Source of the DNA: Aliidiomarina soli | GTDB lineage: Bacteria; Pseudomonadota; Gammaproteobacteria; Enterobacterales; Alteromonadaceae | Direction of reading: 5' to 3' | DNA: 64,000 nucleotides | Assembly (NCBI RefSeq): GCF_003986975.1 | Contig: NZ_PIPO01000003.1 | Location: forward strand, 186,001 to 250,000 | Part shown: positions 8,872-19,932 of the stretch, piece after piece | How the letters are laid out: the number at the start of each line of letters is the position of its first letter | How positions within the stretch are numbered: the stretch's first letter is position 1 | Notes under the pieces: generated by a model | The model's database searches: none | The model's input: only the letters and a program-made list of their open reading frames with translations | What the model was told of the DNA's origin: nothing | Program-made: the position numbers and the translations under genes

Positions 8872-9479
8872 TCAAAGACAGTCAGTTAAAACAGCTGGTT
8901 GAAGCGGCATTGTTTGCTGCTAATGAAGCAGTCACATTGGATCAGCTGATGCAGGGCGCGTTGTCCGGATATAAGCTGAACCGCCCTCGCTTGCGCCAGA
9001 TCCTGGATGAATTAATAGCAGATTACCAGGAGCGTGGGGTACAATTGGTGGAAGTGGCCTCAGGCTACCGCTTTCAGACCCGTGCCGAACTGGCACCTGC
9101 TTTGGCAAATATGTGGCAGGAGCGGTCCCCACGTTACTCTGCGGCATTGCTGGAAACGCTGGCACTGATAGCCTGGCGTCAGCCGATCACCCGCGGTGAG
9201 ATTGAGGCGGTGCGCGGTGTTTCTGTCAGCACTCAGATTATGCGAACCTTGCAGGAACGCGGCTGGGTAAAGGTCGTGGGGCAGAAAGAAGTCCCAGGGC
9301 GGCCGTCGCTGTATGCAACTACGAAAGCATTTTTAGATTATTTTTCTTTACAATCCATAGCGGATCTTCCGGCACTGGCAGCAGAACGCCCAGAGCTTGA
9401 AGCACTGGCCGAACCACAAGCGGCCGATCACGAACCAGACACGCGAGAGCGTGGCGAAACCAAGGCGACATTGCATTAA
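8868..9479 (+). CDS. scpB: Segregation and condensation protein B
   Basis: 203 residues. ScpB dimers bind the ScpA linker with two winged-helix domains. The typical core is present: [14 protein letters not shown] at the N-terminus, [31 protein letters not shown] and [11 protein letters not shown]. An acidic, Ala/Glu-rich tail follows. Start overlaps scpA by four bases; rluB begins two bases after its stop. Confidence 0.95.
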   Translation: MIKDSQLKQLVEAALFAANEAVTLDQLMQGALSGYKLNRPRLRQILDELIADYQERGVQLVEVASGYRFQTRAELAPALANMWQERSPRYSAALLETLALIAWRQPITRGEIEAVRGVSVSTQIMRTLQERGWVKVVGQKEVPGRPSLYATTKAFLDYFSLQSIADLPALAAERPELEALAEPQAADHEPDTRERGETKATLH

Positions 9480-9481
9480 CT

Positions 9482-10420
9482 ATGACTGAGAAGTTACAGA
9501 AAGTACTGGCCCGTTCAGGGCACGGCTCGCGCCGCGAAATCGAACAGATGATTGCCAGCGGACGTATCCGCGTGGACGGTCATGTGGCTCAGCTAGGCGA
9601 GCGTATTGAAGGCGAGGCCGACGTGCGTATCGACGGCCATAAAGTGGTGGTCAAAGACGAAACGTCCATGGTGTGCCGGGTTTTGATGTACCACAAGCCT
9701 GAAGGCGAGTTGGTAACACGAAAAGACCCGGAAGGCCGGCCAACCGTCTATGACCGTCTGCCTAAATTGCATGGTGCGCGCTGGATCGCAGTCGGCCGAC
9801 TGGATGTAAATACATCCGGGTTGCTGCTGTTTACTACAGATGGTGAACTGGCAAACCGCTTAATGCACCCAAGCCGGGAAATTGAACGTGAATATGCGGT
9901 CCGTGTGTTTGGTGAGGTCATGCACCATCACCTGCATAACTTGCGCGGTGGAGTGAAACTGGACGATGGGCCCGCCCGTTTTAAGAAGATAGTGCCAACG
10001 GCGGCCGAAGGGATGAACCAGTGGTTCCATGTCACCCTGACTGAAGGTCGCAACCGTGAAGTACGGCGCTTGTGGGAATCTCAGGGAATGCAGGTGAGCC
10101 GCCTAATCCGCGTCCGTTATGGTGACGTCAAGCTGGAGAAAGGCCTGGTTCAGGGGGCATGGATGGAATTGCCTTTAGACCGCGTCAACTACCTTCGCAG
10201 ACTGGTTGACTTGCCGAAAGAAGAGCAAAGCTTTGTTAGTATGACTGATAAGAAAGAAGGCAAGCGGCAACTGCAACGCGCGCGCCGAGCCGTGCGACGC
10301 AGTAAGCATGGACGGGCGGGGTCAGGTAGCAAGCCGGACAGCTCTAAATCATCACCACGCAGTAAATCAAAATCACCGGCGAGGAAGCCTTCCACCCGCA
10401 ATGGACGTTCTTCTTCCTGA
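9482..10420 (+). CDS. rluB: 23S rRNA pseudouridine(2605) synthase RluB
   Basis: 312 residues. The N-terminal S4 RNA-binding domain ([18 protein letters not shown]) is followed by an RsuA-family pseudouridine synthase domain whose catalytic Asp lies in [14 protein letters not shown]. RluB modifies U2605 of 23S rRNA in E. coli. The last 60 or so residues are a Lys/Arg/Ser-rich low-complexity tail, common in RluB and likely RNA-binding. The scpA-scpB-rluB order is widely conserved. Its 3' end overlaps the next gene by 20 bases. Confidence 0.94.
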   Translation: MTEKLQKVLARSGHGSRREIEQMIASGRIRVDGHVAQLGERIEGEADVRIDGHKVVVKDETSMVCRVLMYHKPEGELVTRKDPEGRPTVYDRLPKLHGARWIAVGRLDVNTSGLLLFTTDGELANRLMHPSREIEREYAVRVFGEVMHHHLHNLRGGVKLDDGPARFKKIVPTAAEGMNQWFHVTLTEGRNREVRRLWESQGMQVSRLIRVRYGDVKLEKGLVQGAWMELPLDRVNYLRRLVDLPKEEQSFVSMTDKKEGKRQLQRARRAVRRSKHGRAGSGSKPDSSKSSPRSKSKSPARKPSTRNGRSSS

Positions 10421-11501
10421 ATGGTCGCCTCGGCGCGCGCTAATACTGCGCTGGCCCTGGCGTACTGATATCTGGCCGTTTCAGGCGGCAGCGGCGCAGC
10501 AAGCGGTTGTGGATGCACTATGCAGACTGCAGCCATTGCTGCAGGCACGTTCAATCCAACTGGTACTGCAAGTGCATTCGTCTTGCTCAGCCCAGGCAGC
10601 CGAACAGTTAAAAACGCATCAGCTTTCCTCTATTCAGCTTGATGTGGTTGATTATGCGGATATATGGGTGCGCGACTGCGCACCTTTTTATGTTCAGCAA
10701 TCGGCTACATGCTCCGATCCGACATCGTTGCCCCATGAGCCCGGCAGGGTTGTTAGTCTGCTCACCGACTTTAATGGCTGGGGCGGTCTTGATCCGGATT
10801 TTGCCGATGACCTGGCGGCCCGTGACTGGTTGTGTCGGCGCTATCAGTTAGACAGCGAAATCCTTGACTTGGTATTGGAAGGTGGCTCATTGCATACCAA
10901 TGGCGAGGGACTATTGCTGTATGTCGCCTCATCGATACTGGAGCCGAAGCGCAACCCCACGCTTAATCAAGAAACCTTGCACCAGTTATTTCGCGACAAG
11001 TTTGCGGCACGCAACAGTATTGCCCTGGCGCGAGGCTTAGTCTGTGATGAAACGGGTGGTCATGCGGACAATTTACTGACGTTTTTAAGCTCGCGCACAC
11101 TGGCGGTGACGCTACCGGACGATCCGATGCATCCTGAATATGAAGGGTGTCAGCAGACTATCGCGTATTTACGTCAGCAACTGAGCGAGCAGCAACTGGC
11201 GGTCGAGTTACTGCCGTTACCGATGCCGCAACTGCAATTGAGCGAAGCCGAGGCCCTCACTATACAACGCCGCTCCAATACGCTGCAGCGCCCGCCAGGC
11301 ATGCCTCTGTGTGCCAGCTACTGCAACGGTATCCGGCTCGGAGACATCTACGCGATGCCAACTTTCGGCGTGCCTGAAGATGCTCTTGCCCGGCGTTTAA
11401 TTGAGCAGGCTGAACCCAGGCTGACGGTAATCGAGTTACCGGCGAGGGCACTGTTACCCGGCGGTGGTGGCTGGCACTGTGCCAGCCACGCCGTGGTTTA
11501 A
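10401..11501 (+). CDS. Agmatine deiminase family protein (PPAD-like)
   Basis: 366 residues from ATG 10401, chosen because [16 protein letters not shown] aligns with the family N-terminus; the open frame continues upstream inside rluB. Key family residues are present: [27 protein letters not shown] and the catalytic Cys in GGGGWHC. Agmatine deiminases convert agmatine to N-carbamoylputrescine for putrescine synthesis. No aguB partner is adjacent, so the substrate is uncertain; peptidyl-arginine or another guanidino compound is possible. GAGGAAG lies 13 bases before the start. Confidence 0.82.
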   Translation: MDVLLPEWSPRRALILRWPWRTDIWPFQAAAAQQAVVDALCRLQPLLQARSIQLVLQVHSSCSAQAAEQLKTHQLSSIQLDVVDYADIWVRDCAPFYVQQSATCSDPTSLPHEPGRVVSLLTDFNGWGGLDPDFADDLAARDWLCRRYQLDSEILDLVLEGGSLHTNGEGLLLYVASSILEPKRNPTLNQETLHQLFRDKFAARNSIALARGLVCDETGGHADNLLTFLSSRTLAVTLPDDPMHPEYEGCQQTIAYLRQQLSEQQLAVELLPLPMPQLQLSEAEALTIQRRSNTLQRPPGMPLCASYCNGIRLGDIYAMPTFGVPEDALARRLIEQAEPRLTVIELPARALLPGGGGWHCASHAVV

Positions 11502-12199
11502 CGTAAGCGGAAAACGACTTCAACCTGTGCGTTAATGGCTTGCTGGCCAGGCTCTGAGACGTCCATTGTGCGGCTTTCAGCCGCCATACGCATAATAGGG
11601 GCGCCGTTGCTGCTGCTTTCGCGGATGGTGATGATTGAGCCAAGCTCGCGGTCGCTGTGTTCAGCGATTAACGCAGCCTTGGTGTGGGCATCATCAATGG
11701 CGCGCAATAAAGCCTGCTGCGACGCTTCGCTGGCATCTCCCAACTGATACTGAATACTTCCGACACGCGTGACGCCCTGGGCAAGTGCATAGTCGATCAG
11801 GTGGTCGAAATTACTGGCATCACGCAGGGTCACGTCAATCTGACGGCTTACCTGAAAACCGTCCTGTACGGTTTGATCGCCTTCTCGTTTATACTTTGGA
11901 TGAATTGCCAGCTGGAACGAACGCATGTCTTCTCGTTTGATATCGCGTTGCTGCAACTGGTTTAAGATTGCGGCAGTAATTTGGTCGACCTGGGTTTTAA
12001 TCGGGCTTAGCTGATGGCCGTCGGCTTCGACCCAAAGGCTAAAGCGCATGGTATCGGGCACGACATGCACTGTGCCCTGGCCGGAGACCACTATCTGGTC
12101 GTCATCGTTAGCAGTATTGGCCTGGGCGCTGCAGCCGGCAACCAGCAACAGCGTTAGTGACAAAGTAGTGATGACTGAGATGAACGAAAAAGAACGCAT
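11498..12199 (-). CDS. SIMPL-domain (DUF541) lipoprotein
   Basis: 233 residues with a lipoprotein signal (LLLVAGC, Cys23) and a SIMPL/DUF541 domain beginning IVVSGQGTVHVVPDTMRF, as in E. coli YggE-type periplasmic proteins. YggE members are linked to oxidative-stress tolerance, but their biochemistry is unclear. It converges on the agmatine-deiminase gene with a four-base overlap of coding ends and is divergent from recX. Confidence 0.85.
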   Translation of the reverse strand: MRSFSFISVITTLSLTLLLVAGCSAQANTANDDDQIVVSGQGTVHVVPDTMRFSLWVEADGHQLSPIKTQVDQITAAILNQLQQRDIKREDMRSFQLAIHPKYKREGDQTVQDGFQVSRQIDVTLRDASNFDHLIDYALAQGVTRVGSIQYQLGDASEASQQALLRAIDDAHTKAALIAEHSDRELGSIITIRESSSNGAPIMRMAAESRTMDVSEPGQQAINAQVEVVFRLR

Positions 12200-12343
12200 G
12201 GATGTATCCTTGTTTAGTAAAACAGACGTATAAAACGATTGTGAAAACGAACTCAGTTGGAGCTTGGAACGGTTGCTGGTATAAAAGGTTCACTTTGAGC
12301 GTGATCGTTTTACTCGGTTTTAACCAGCATGCTAAGGATATCT

Positions 12344-12820
12344 ATGGCAAAAGTTGAACCAGATGACAAGAAAGCAATCGAGCAGCGTGCGGTTTTTTTG
12401 CTTGGAAGACGCGAGCACTCGGCGAGCGAATTAGCCCGTAAGTTGCGCGATAAAGGCTTTGCGGCTGATGCGGTCGATGAGGTCATCAGCGAACTGCAGG
12501 AACGTGGTTGGCAATCGGATCAGCGTTTTACTGAAAGCTATGTTCGACAGCGTATTGAAGCGGGCTACGGGCCGTTGAAAATTTATTCGGACATGGCACA
12601 GAAAGGCATCCAGAGAACGCTGGTCGAGCAAATTCTTGAATCCACCAACGTTGACTGGGTGGCTGTGGCAGCTGATCGGTACCAGCGTCGTTTTGGTACC
12701 GAAGCGGCGACTGAGGATAAAGAAAAAGCCCGGCGTCAGCGGCATTTGGCCTCGCGCGGTTTTTTGTCGTCTCATGTCTATGCAGCCATCAGTAAAGTGC
12801 ATGACGACGATCGCTCCTGA
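12344..12820 (+). CDS. recX: Regulatory protein RecX
   Basis: 158 residues from ATG 12344, preceded by AAGGAT; an upstream in-frame ATG at 12329 would add five residues. RecX caps and disassembles RecA filaments. The three-helix repeats are visible: LLGRREHSASELARKLRDKG, VISELQERGWQSDQRFTESY and RYQRRFG. recX usually sits directly behind recA, but here a SIMPL lipoprotein gene occupies that side. No clear LexA box precedes it. Confidence 0.9.
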   Translation: MAKVEPDDKKAIEQRAVFLLGRREHSASELARKLRDKGFAADAVDEVISELQERGWQSDQRFTESYVRQRIEAGYGPLKIYSDMAQKGIQRTLVEQILESTNVDWVAVAADRYQRRFGTEAATEDKEKARRQRHLASRGFLSSHVYAAISKVHDDDRS

Positions 12821-12945
12821 GCTCGTCGCAGCGCATTTTTCGCCGCAAAAGACGCGGGTAATCTGAGTGCCAATCTCAGCACGTTATGGTAGGCTAATCG
12901 CCATTCATTTTTCGAGTAACGAACAGATAAGTTAGGACATTTTCC

Positions 12946-15543
12946 ATGAGTATGACCAGCGCCGAGATTCGTTCCGCGTTTTTAAATTTCTTTACTGAGC
13001 GCGGCCACGAAGTGGTCCCCAGTGGCTCCCTGATCCCTCACAATGATGACACCCTGCTGTTTACCAACGCCGGTATGGTGCCTTTTAAAGATGTGTTTCT
13101 GGGCACCGATAAACGTGGCTATACGCGGGCGACAAGTTCCCAGCGTTGCGTCCGCGCCGGTGGTAAGCACAATGATTTGGAAAACGTAGGTTATACCGCC
13201 CGCCACCATACCTTTTTCGAAATGCTGGGCAATTTCAGCTTTGGCGACTATTTCAAACGTGAAGCGATCCAGTACTCCTGGCAGTTTTTGACCGTGCAGT
13301 TGGGTTTACCTGCGGATAAATTATGGGTAACCGTGTTTGAAACCGATGACGAAGCCTATGATATCTGGGCCAAAGAAATCGGTGTACCGGAAGACCGGAT
13401 CAGTCGCATTGGCGAGAAAGACAATTTCTGGTCGATGGGCGATACCGGCCCCTGTGGGCCCTGTTCGGAAATCTTTTATGACCACGGCGCTGACGTCTGG
13501 GGCGGTCCTCCCGGCACCCCGGAAGAAGATGGCGACCGTTACATTGAGATCTGGAACCTGGTCTTCATGCAGTATAACCGCCAGCCGGACGGCACCATGG
13601 AGCCGCTGGCGAAGCAGTCGATTGATACCGGTATGGGGCTGGAGCGAATTGCTGCAATTATGCAGGGCGTGCATTCCAACTATGAAACCGACACCTTTGT
13701 CGCGCTGATCCAGGCTGCAGCAAATGCGGTCGGCTATGAAGATCTTAGTAACCAGTCATTGCGCGTGATTGCCGATCATATTCGCTCCTGTTCGTTTCTG
13801 ATTACTGATGGTGTATTGCCATCCAACGAAGGGCGCGGCTATGTGTTACGACGCATTATCCGTCGGGCGGTTCGCCATGGCACTAAATTGGGCGCGACAG
13901 AACCATTTTTCTACAAGCTGGTGGATGCCTTAATTAAACAAATGGGCGACGCCTACCCTGAGTTGGTCAGCAACCAGCAGCGCATCGAACAGGCACTGCT
14001 GCAGGAAGAACAGCAGTTTGCCCGCACCTTGCAACGCGGACTGAGCATTCTGGATGACGCACTGAGTGAGCTGGAGGGTGATACTATCCCCGGCGATGTC
14101 GCATTCAAGCTGTATGACACCTATGGTTTTCCACTTGATTTAACCGCAGACGTCGCTCGTGAGCGTGATGTCAAAGTGGACGAAGAAGGCTTTGCGGTGG
14201 CGATGGACGAGCAGCGAAAACGTGCTCAGCAAGCGTCTCAGTTCACCACTGATTACACTAAGCAGTTGAAGTCAGAGCAGGTGACTGAATTTAGCGGCTA
14301 TGGAAATACCTCAGATAGCGTTCAGATTGTCGAATTATTCCACGAAGGCAAGGCGGTCGGGCAATTAGCTGCCGGTCAAAGTGGGGTTGTGGTGCTGTCA
14401 CGCACGCCATTCTACGCCGAGAGCGGTGGTCAGGTTGGCGATATAGGTACTCTGAGTGCCGCTGACGCTGTTTTTAACGTGACTGACACCCAGTACATCG
14501 GGAAAGCCATCGGGCATCATGGTGAAGCTATAGCGGACCTTGCTATTGGAATGGAACTGACTGCCAGTATCGATGCGGAGCGCCGTGAAGCGATTAAACG
14601 TAACCATTCGGCAACCCATTTAATCCATGAGGCCCTGCGCCGGGTGCTTGGTGAGCATGTGGCCCAGAAAGGGTCGTTGGTTGATGCAGAACGCTTGCGT
14701 TTCGACTTTGCCCATGGTCAGGCGGTTAGTGCAGAGCAACTGCGTGAGATTGAAACTCAAGTGAATACTGAAATTCGTCGCAATACTGAGCTGACGACTG
14801 CCGTTATGCCGGTTGACGAAGCGAAAGCGAAAGGCGCGATGGCGTTGTTTGGTGAAAAGTACGACGACAACGTAAGGGTTGTGCAAATGGGCGACTACTC
14901 GCTCGAACTTTGCGGGGGAACGCATGTCTCTCGTACTGGTGATATTGGCTGTTTCCGCATTTTGCAAGAAAGTGGTATTGCGTCCGGCGTGCGTCGTATC
15001 GAAGCGACCACAGGTGCCGCTGCGGTTCGTTTTATCCAGCAGCAGCAACACCAACTGCAGAAACTTGCTGAGCTGACCAAAACTGATCAATCGACGCTGG
15101 TATCGCGTATTGAGCAATTACTGGACAAACAAAAGCAGCAAGAGAAGCAGCTTGCGGATTTGCAGCAGCAGTTAAGCCAGCAAGCTGGCGCTAGCCTGAT
15201 TGATCAGGTGGTCGAAGTGAATGGCGTTAAGGTGATTATTGCGGAGCTGCAAGGCGCTGAAGCAAAATCGCTGCGCGGCATGGTTGATGACCTGAAAAAC
15301 CAGCTAGGGGAAGGCATTGTGATGCTGGCAACCAGCTCAGATGAAAAAGTAAGTCTGATTGCAGGTGTAACTAAATCATTAACTGCTAAAGTTAAAGCTG
15401 GAGACCTGGTGAACCATGTGGCGAGTCAGGTTGGCGGTAAAGGCGGAGGTCGCCCTGATATGGCTCAGGCAGGGGGCTCACAGCCGGAAAACGTGCAAGC
15501 GGCCTTACAGTCTGTGTCGGCCTGGTTGAACGAACGATTATGA
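12946..15543 (+). CDS. alaS: Alanyl-tRNA synthetase
   Basis: 865 residues, normal length. Class II catalytic core ([28 protein letters not shown]), tRNA-recognition region, editing domain with the zinc motifs HSATHL and [13 protein letters not shown], and a C-terminal dimerisation/C-Ala domain rich in Gln coiled coil and ending [15 protein letters not shown]. It charges tRNA-Ala and clears Ser/Gly mischarging. The recX-alaS-csrA order is conserved in gammaproteobacteria. Start could be the second Met (12952). Confidence 0.98.
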   Translation: MSMTSAEIRSAFLNFFTERGHEVVPSGSLIPHNDDTLLFTNAGMVPFKDVFLGTDKRGYTRATSSQRCVRAGGKHNDLENVGYTARHHTFFEMLGNFSFGDYFKREAIQYSWQFLTVQLGLPADKLWVTVFETDDEAYDIWAKEIGVPEDRISRIGEKDNFWSMGDTGPCGPCSEIFYDHGADVWGGPPGTPEEDGDRYIEIWNLVFMQYNRQPDGTMEPLAKQSIDTGMGLERIAAIMQGVHSNYETDTFVALIQAAANAVGYEDLSNQSLRVIADHIRSCSFLITDGVLPSNEGRGYVLRRIIRRAVRHGTKLGATEPFFYKLVDALIKQMGDAYPELVSNQQRIEQALLQEEQQFARTLQRGLSILDDALSELEGDTIPGDVAFKLYDTYGFPLDLTADVARERDVKVDEEGFAVAMDEQRKRAQQASQFTTDYTKQLKSEQVTEFSGYGNTSDSVQIVELFHEGKAVGQLAAGQSGVVVLSRTPFYAESGGQVGDIGTLSAADAVFNVTDTQYIGKAIGHHGEAIADLAIGMELTASIDAERREAIKRNHSATHLIHEALRRVLGEHVAQKGSLVDAERLRFDFAHGQAVSAEQLREIETQVNTEIRRNTELTTAVMPVDEAKAKGAMALFGEKYDDNVRVVQMGDYSLELCGGTHVSRTGDIGCFRILQESGIASGVRRIEATTGAAAVRFIQQQQHQLQKLAELTKTDQSTLVSRIEQLLDKQKQQEKQLADLQQQLSQQAGASLIDQVVEVNGVKVIIAELQGAEAKSLRGMVDDLKNQLGEGIVMLATSSDEKVSLIAGVTKSLTAKVKAGDLVNHVASQVGGKGGGRPDMAQAGGSQPENVQAALQSVSAWLNERL

Positions 15544-15794
15544 GTTTTTGACGTTGGTCGTATTTTCCTGCTCTTTACCCTTGCTACAGCAAGTTAGCGG
15601 TTAGACTTTAGCCAGGTTATGTTATGCTATAACGGCTATCCAAGGCTGGTAACCGAACGTGTAGCACGTCGTAGCACTATATGAGTATTGATATAGTGCT
15701 ATTAAAAGAAAGGCTGGTAGTATGCCTGTTCCTCGGCGAGGTTCTCGTCAGTGGATCGAGTGTACTGGGAATAAGGTATTGAAGGAGCAGACGA

Positions 15795-15989
15795 ATGTTG
15801 ATCTTAACCCGCCGTGTAGGTGAAACCCTGATGATCGGTGACGACGTCACCGTGACAGTGCTGGGTGTGAAAGGAAATCAAGTTCGAATTGGTGTCAACG
15901 CACCAAAAGATGTGTCGGTACATCGGGAAGAGATTTACATGCGCATCCAGGCAGAAAAGGGCGAGAGTTCAACCGACTCGAACGAATAA
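15795..15989 (+). CDS. csrA: Carbon storage regulator CsrA
   Basis: 64 residues, RNA-binding global post-transcriptional regulator. Canonical N-terminus [20 protein letters not shown] and RNA-contact strand [12 protein letters not shown]. The Shine-Dalgarno GAAGGAG (15781-15787) itself resembles a CsrA site (A-N-GGA). Other GGA triplets sit in the leader near 15753 and 15769, which suggests autorepression as in E. coli. A separate promoter within the 251-base gap after alaS is likely. Confidence 0.97.
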   Translation: MLILTRRVGETLMIGDDVTVTVLGVKGNQVRIGVNAPKDVSVHREEIYMRIQAEKGESSTDSNE

Positions 15990-15997
15990 CCTTACAG

Positions 15998-16024
15998 AAA
16001 AGCTGGCTTCCGCCAGCTTTTTTG
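15998..16024 (+). terminator. csrA rho-independent terminator
   Basis: AAAAGCTGGC - TTCC - GCCAGCTTTTTTT: a 10-bp stem, four-base loop and T-run just after the csrA stop. Confidence 0.92.
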
Positions 16025-16152
16025 TATCTAGCGCTTAAAAGTTGCAGGTTATTTGCCCGAGTTGGCTAAATATAACGCAAACGATGGTGTGCTTTGCAAA
16101 AAGCGTTTGACATATTTTTGTGAGTCGCTATCATTCTGCCCCATCAAGTCCC

Positions 16153-16245
16153 GGTGAGGTGGCCGAGCGGCTGAAGGCGCTCCCCTGCTAAGGGAGTATG
16201 GGGTTTGTAGCCTCATCGAGGGTTCGAATCCCTCCCTCACCGCCA
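16153..16245 (+). tRNA. tRNA-Ser (anticodon GCU)
   Basis: 93 bases with acceptor GGTGAGG/CCTCACC, discriminator G and encoded CCA. Anticodon loop CTGCTAA (GCT at 16187-16189) is flanked by CTCCC/GGGAG. The long variable arm is typical of class II tRNA-Ser, and the T-arm reads GGTTCGAATCC. Reads AGC/AGU codons. Confidence 0.97.
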
Positions 16246-16321
16246 TTTTTCTGCAAATTGTTTTTTATAAACAGTGACTGCATCAAAATGGTCCCGACTC
16301 GATAGATGTGTAAGTGACGAC

Positions 16322-16398
16322 GCGCTCGTAGCTCAGCTGGATAGAGTACCTGGCTACGAACCAGGCGGTCGGAGGTTCGAATCCTCCCGAGCGCGCCA
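16322..16398 (+). tRNA. tRNA-Arg (anticodon ACG), copy 1
   Basis: 77 bases, acceptor GCGCTCG/CGAGCGC, encoded CCA, anticodon stem CCTGG/CCAGG around CTACGAA (ACG at 16356-16358). The wobble A would be deaminated to inosine to read CGU/CGC/CGA. Confidence 0.97.
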
Positions 16399-16440
16399 TT
16401 CCTTTCCATCACATAACAAGTCTTTATAAGAGATATCAGC

Positions 16441-16517
16441 GCGCTCGTAGCTCAGCTGGATAGAGTACCTGGCTACGAACCAGGCGGTCGGAGGTTCGAA
16501 TCCTCCCGAGCGCGCCA
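16441..16517 (+). tRNA. tRNA-Arg (anticodon ACG), copy 2
   Basis: 77 bases, identical over its full length to the copy at 16322-16398. The bases after CCA are also similar (TTTCTTTCC versus TTCCTTTCC), which points to a recent tandem duplication. Confidence 0.97.
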
Positions 16518-16692
16518 TTTCTTTCCCCATATGATTTAAATCCTCGTTGTTTCGACTATGCTTACCCTGAAGATTCAGGCGTGAAGCTATTGCTTTATTC
16601 CACCAAAGTTTAATCTCTGCCATGCCTGCTAACGTTGCATTTTTGTTGGCTTTCCTATGTAATGGTCGTACCACATGGAGATGAGATAACAG

Positions 16693-16923
16693 ATGACTTC
16701 TATGCTTCTAGATGCAGTTACGCTGATGCTAATTGGCATGGCCACTGTATTTTGCTTTCTGCTGGTACTGACTGGCTGCGTGAGTTTGTTAACCCGCATG
16801 GCGCCAGAACAGGCATCGCCAGCCAAGCAACCACAATCTGCAGGCAACAGCCCGAATTCGGCCCACATGGCCGCGATTGCATCTGCTGTTGCTCAATATC
16901 GTAAATCCCGACATTCCAATTAA
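16693..16923 (+). CDS. oadG: Oxaloacetate decarboxylase gamma chain
   Basis: 76 residues: one N-terminal membrane helix (about 9-33) and a short polar tail ending RKSRHSN. OadG is the small scaffold of the Na+-pumping oxaloacetate decarboxylase, joining the alpha and beta subunits. GGAG precedes the ATG. First gene of oadGAB, in the standard order. Confidence 0.9.
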   Translation: MTSMLLDAVTLMLIGMATVFCFLLVLTGCVSLLTRMAPEQASPAKQPQSAGNSPNSAHMAAIASAVAQYRKSRHSN

Positions 16924-16947
16924 TTTCGTATTATCAGGAGCCATTTC

Positions 16948-18753
16948 ATGAGTAAGCCGCTTTACCTCACGGACGTTGTACTGCGTGATGCGCATCAGTC
17001 GCTGTTGGCCACGCGCTTTCGTATTGATGACATGTTGCCGATCGCCGAAAAATTGGATCAGGTTGGATACTGGTCACTAGAATCCTGGGGCGGAGCGACC
17101 TTTGATAGTTGCATCCGTTATTTAGGGGAAGACCCCTGGGACCGAATTCGCCAGTTTAAGAAAGCTATGCCCAATACGCCGCAGCAAATGCTCCTGCGCG
17201 GACAGAATTTATTGGGTTATCGTCACTACGCGGACGACGTGGTTGAACGTTTTGTCGCCCGGGCCAAAGAGAACGGTGTCGATGTGTTCCGTATCTTTGA
17301 TGCCATGAACGACATGCGCAATCTGAAAACCGCGGTGAAGGCGACCATCGAGAATGAAGGGCATGCTCAGGGAACCTTGTCGTATACTGTCAGCCCGGTG
17401 CATACCATCGATAAGTGGGTCGATATGGCCCGTGAGCTGGAAGACATGGGCTGTCATTCAATCTGTATTAAGGACATGGCGGGGTTACTTCGACCTTATG
17501 AATGCGAGTCGTTGATTACCGCATTGAAAGACGCCGTTGACCTGCCGATTGCGATGCAATGCCATGCGACGACGGGGCTGAGCACAGCGACTTACCAAAA
17601 AGCGATTGATGCCGGGATCGACATGCTTGATACCGCGATTTCCTCGATGAGTATGACCTATGGTCACTCCGCCACAGAAACGCTGGTGGCCATGGTGCAG
17701 GGGACCGAGCGCGACACCGGGCTGGATCTCGAGCTACTCGAAGAAATAGCTGCTTATTTCCGCGATGTACGAAAAAAATATGCGCAGTTTGAAGGCTCGT
17801 TAAAAGGGGTTGATGCACGAATCCTGTTGGCTCAGGTGCCTGGTGGCATGCTCACCAATATGGAGAATCAACTTAAAGAGCAGGGCGCACTGGATAAGTT
17901 TGATGAGGTGCTGAAGGAAATTCCAACGGTACGCAAAGATCTTGGCTACATCCCTTTGGTCACGCCGACGTCTCAGATCGTGGGCACGCAGGCGGTGTTA
18001 AATGTGCTGACCGGTGAGCGTTACAAGTCAATTTCAAAAGAAACTGCAGCGGTACTTAAGGGCGAATACGGCGCAACAGCCGCCCCAGTTAACGAAGAGC
18101 TACAAAAGCGTGTGCTGGAAGGTGCTGAGCCTGTGACCTGCCGGCCTGCTGATAACCTTAAGCCGGAAATGGACAGCCTGCAAAGCGAGCTGAAAGACAA
18201 GGCGAGCGAGCTGGATATTAAGCTGGCTGAAAACGCTGAAGATGACGTTCTAATCTACGCGCTTTTCCCTGAAGTAGGGCTCAAATTCTTGCAGAATCGA
18301 GGCAATCCTGATGCCTTTGAACCGGCGCCAGGCGAACAAGCCGAAGCACCGTCGGCCGCTCCTGCCTCTAAGGATAAGAGCAGCAGCAACGTGGAACGTT
18401 ATGATGTGAATGTCGATGGTAAGGTTTTCTCGGTCCAGGTCGGCCCTGACGGCAGTCTGGCTGCAAGTGAAAAAGGAACTCCAGCTGAGAAAAGCGAAGC
18501 GCCAGAATCTGCACCCACAAAAAGCGATGGCGACGAGGTCATTATTACCGCACCACTGGCGGGCACTATGTGGAAACACAACGTCAAAGTTGGCGATGAA
18601 GTGGCCGAAGGGGACGTGCTGGTTATTCTTGAGGCGATGAAGATGGAAACGGAAGTACGGGCCGAACACGCCGGCGTAGTTTCACGTCTGATCGCGAAAG
18701 AGGGCGACAATGTTCAGGTTGGTGATGAGCTGGTAGCGGTAAAGGGAGCATAA
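16948..18753 (+). CDS. oadA: Oxaloacetate decarboxylase alpha chain
   Basis: 601 residues. The N-terminal carboxyltransferase domain ([14 protein letters not shown], with metal site QCHATTG) spans about 1-470; a Pro/Ala/Ser/Lys linker leads to a C-terminal biotinyl domain with the attachment site [10 protein letters not shown]. It transfers CO2 from oxaloacetate to biotin, leaving pyruvate; OadB then decarboxylates carboxybiotin and exports Na+. This suits a marine, sodium-using bacterium. Confidence 0.96.
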   Translation: MSKPLYLTDVVLRDAHQSLLATRFRIDDMLPIAEKLDQVGYWSLESWGGATFDSCIRYLGEDPWDRIRQFKKAMPNTPQQMLLRGQNLLGYRHYADDVVERFVARAKENGVDVFRIFDAMNDMRNLKTAVKATIENEGHAQGTLSYTVSPVHTIDKWVDMARELEDMGCHSICIKDMAGLLRPYECESLITALKDAVDLPIAMQCHATTGLSTATYQKAIDAGIDMLDTAISSMSMTYGHSATETLVAMVQGTERDTGLDLELLEEIAAYFRDVRKKYAQFEGSLKGVDARILLAQVPGGMLTNMENQLKEQGALDKFDEVLKEIPTVRKDLGYIPLVTPTSQIVGTQAVLNVLTGERYKSISKETAAVLKGEYGATAAPVNEELQKRVLEGAEPVTCRPADNLKPEMDSLQSELKDKASELDIKLAENAEDDVLIYALFPEVGLKFLQNRGNPDAFEPAPGEQAEAPSAAPASKDKSSSNVERYDVNVDGKVFSVQVGPDGSLAASEKGTPAEKSEAPESAPTKSDGDEVIITAPLAGTMWKHNVKVGDEVAEGDVLVILEAMKMETEVRAEHAGVVSRLIAKEGDNVQVGDELVAVKGA

Positions 18754-18756
18754 ACC

Positions 18757-19887
18757 TTGGAAGATTTGCATACGTTATGGGTTAGCACCGGACTGGCTAA
18801 CATGCAGTGGGGCATGCTGCTGATGATTGCAGTCGGTGCGCTACTGATTTATCTCGCCATCCGGCATAAGTTTGAACCTTTATTGCTGCTACCAATTGGT
18901 TTTGGTGCAATTCTGACCAATATTCCGCTCGCCGGCATGAGCGATGCAGGCGGTATGCTCTACTACATTTACGAGGTGGGAATTAGCACTGGCGTCTTTC
19001 CACTGCTCATTTTCCTCGGTGTTGGCGCTATGACTGACTTCAGCGCCGTACTCGGCAACCCGAAAATGTTTATTCTTGGAGCGGCGGCGCAGTTTGGTAT
19101 TTTTGCGACCTTAATTGGTGCTATTGCATTGAATTGGGTGCCGGGGATGAGCTTTACGCTGGAACAGGCGGCCGCGATTGCGATTATTGGTGGAGCCGAC
19201 GGTCCGACTGCAATTTATCTGTCTTCTCAGCTGGCGCCGGAGCTACTCGGTGCCATTGCCGTTGCTGCTTATTCTTATATGGCGCTGGTGCCGGTTATTC
19301 AGCCACCGATTATGCGTTTGCTGACCAGCAAAGCGGAACGGCAAATAAAAATGGAGCAATTAAAGCCGGTTTCAAAGAAGGCGAAAATCCTGTTTCCGTT
19401 AATGGTGTTGATTCTAACCGCGTTATTATTGCCCACGGCAACGCCCTTGGTGGGAATGCTCTGCTTAGGTAATTTGTTGCGTGAATCCGGGGTAGTCGAG
19501 CGCCTGAGTAATGCGGCACAGAATGAGATCATCAATGTTGTGACCATTTTTCTCGGCTTGGCGGTTGGCGCCCAACTGTCGGCCACATCGTTTCTTAATG
19601 TGCAAACCCTGGGGATTTTACTGTTGGGTGCGGTGGCCTTTGTGATTGGTACGGCAGCAGGCGTGCTCATGGCGAAGCTGATGAACGTACTCAGCAAAGA
19701 CCCTATCAACCCATTGCTGGGTGCTGCGGGCGTCTCTGCAGTGCCGATGGCGGCGCGAGTGGTGAATAAAGAGGGGCTGGCCGCGAATCCGCAGAACTTC
19801 CTGTTGATGCATGCAATGGGGCCGAATGTAGCCGGGGTACTTGGCTCTGCGGTCGCGGCGGGTATTTTACTCGCCCTGGTTGGATAG
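18757..19887 (+). CDS. oadB: Oxaloacetate decarboxylase beta chain (Na+ pump)
   Basis: 376 residues of polytopic membrane protein, starting with TTG at 18757 four bases after oadA, behind AAAGGGAG. Many hydrophobic helices and the family core [17 protein letters not shown], which contributes the Asp involved in Na+ binding and carboxybiotin decarboxylation. Near the C-terminus is [12 protein letters not shown]. It is the membrane pump of the OadGAB complex. Confidence 0.95.
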   Translation: MEDLHTLWVSTGLANMQWGMLLMIAVGALLIYLAIRHKFEPLLLLPIGFGAILTNIPLAGMSDAGGMLYYIYEVGISTGVFPLLIFLGVGAMTDFSAVLGNPKMFILGAAAQFGIFATLIGAIALNWVPGMSFTLEQAAAIAIIGGADGPTAIYLSSQLAPELLGAIAVAAYSYMALVPVIQPPIMRLLTSKAERQIKMEQLKPVSKKAKILFPLMVLILTALLLPTATPLVGMLCLGNLLRESGVVERLSNAAQNEIINVVTIFLGLAVGAQLSATSFLNVQTLGILLLGAVAFVIGTAAGVLMAKLMNVLSKDPINPLLGAAGVSAVPMAARVVNKEGLAANPQNFLLMHAMGPNVAGVLGSAVAAGILLALVG

Positions 19888-19932
19888 TTAGAGACACTTT
19901 CTCCGTACTAGAGAGCAAGAAACGAGAGCCAG

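Noticed and set aside
12200-12343. LexA box upstream of recX
   Set aside because: No CTGT-N8-ACAG match; CTGGTATAAAAGG only resembles half a site.
16049-16674. Minus-strand ORFs containing GALGRIRTSDRLVRSQ-like and GLRTSM-like peptides
   Set aside because: They are reverse translations of the tRNA-Ser and tRNA-Arg genes, a well-known source of spurious proteins.
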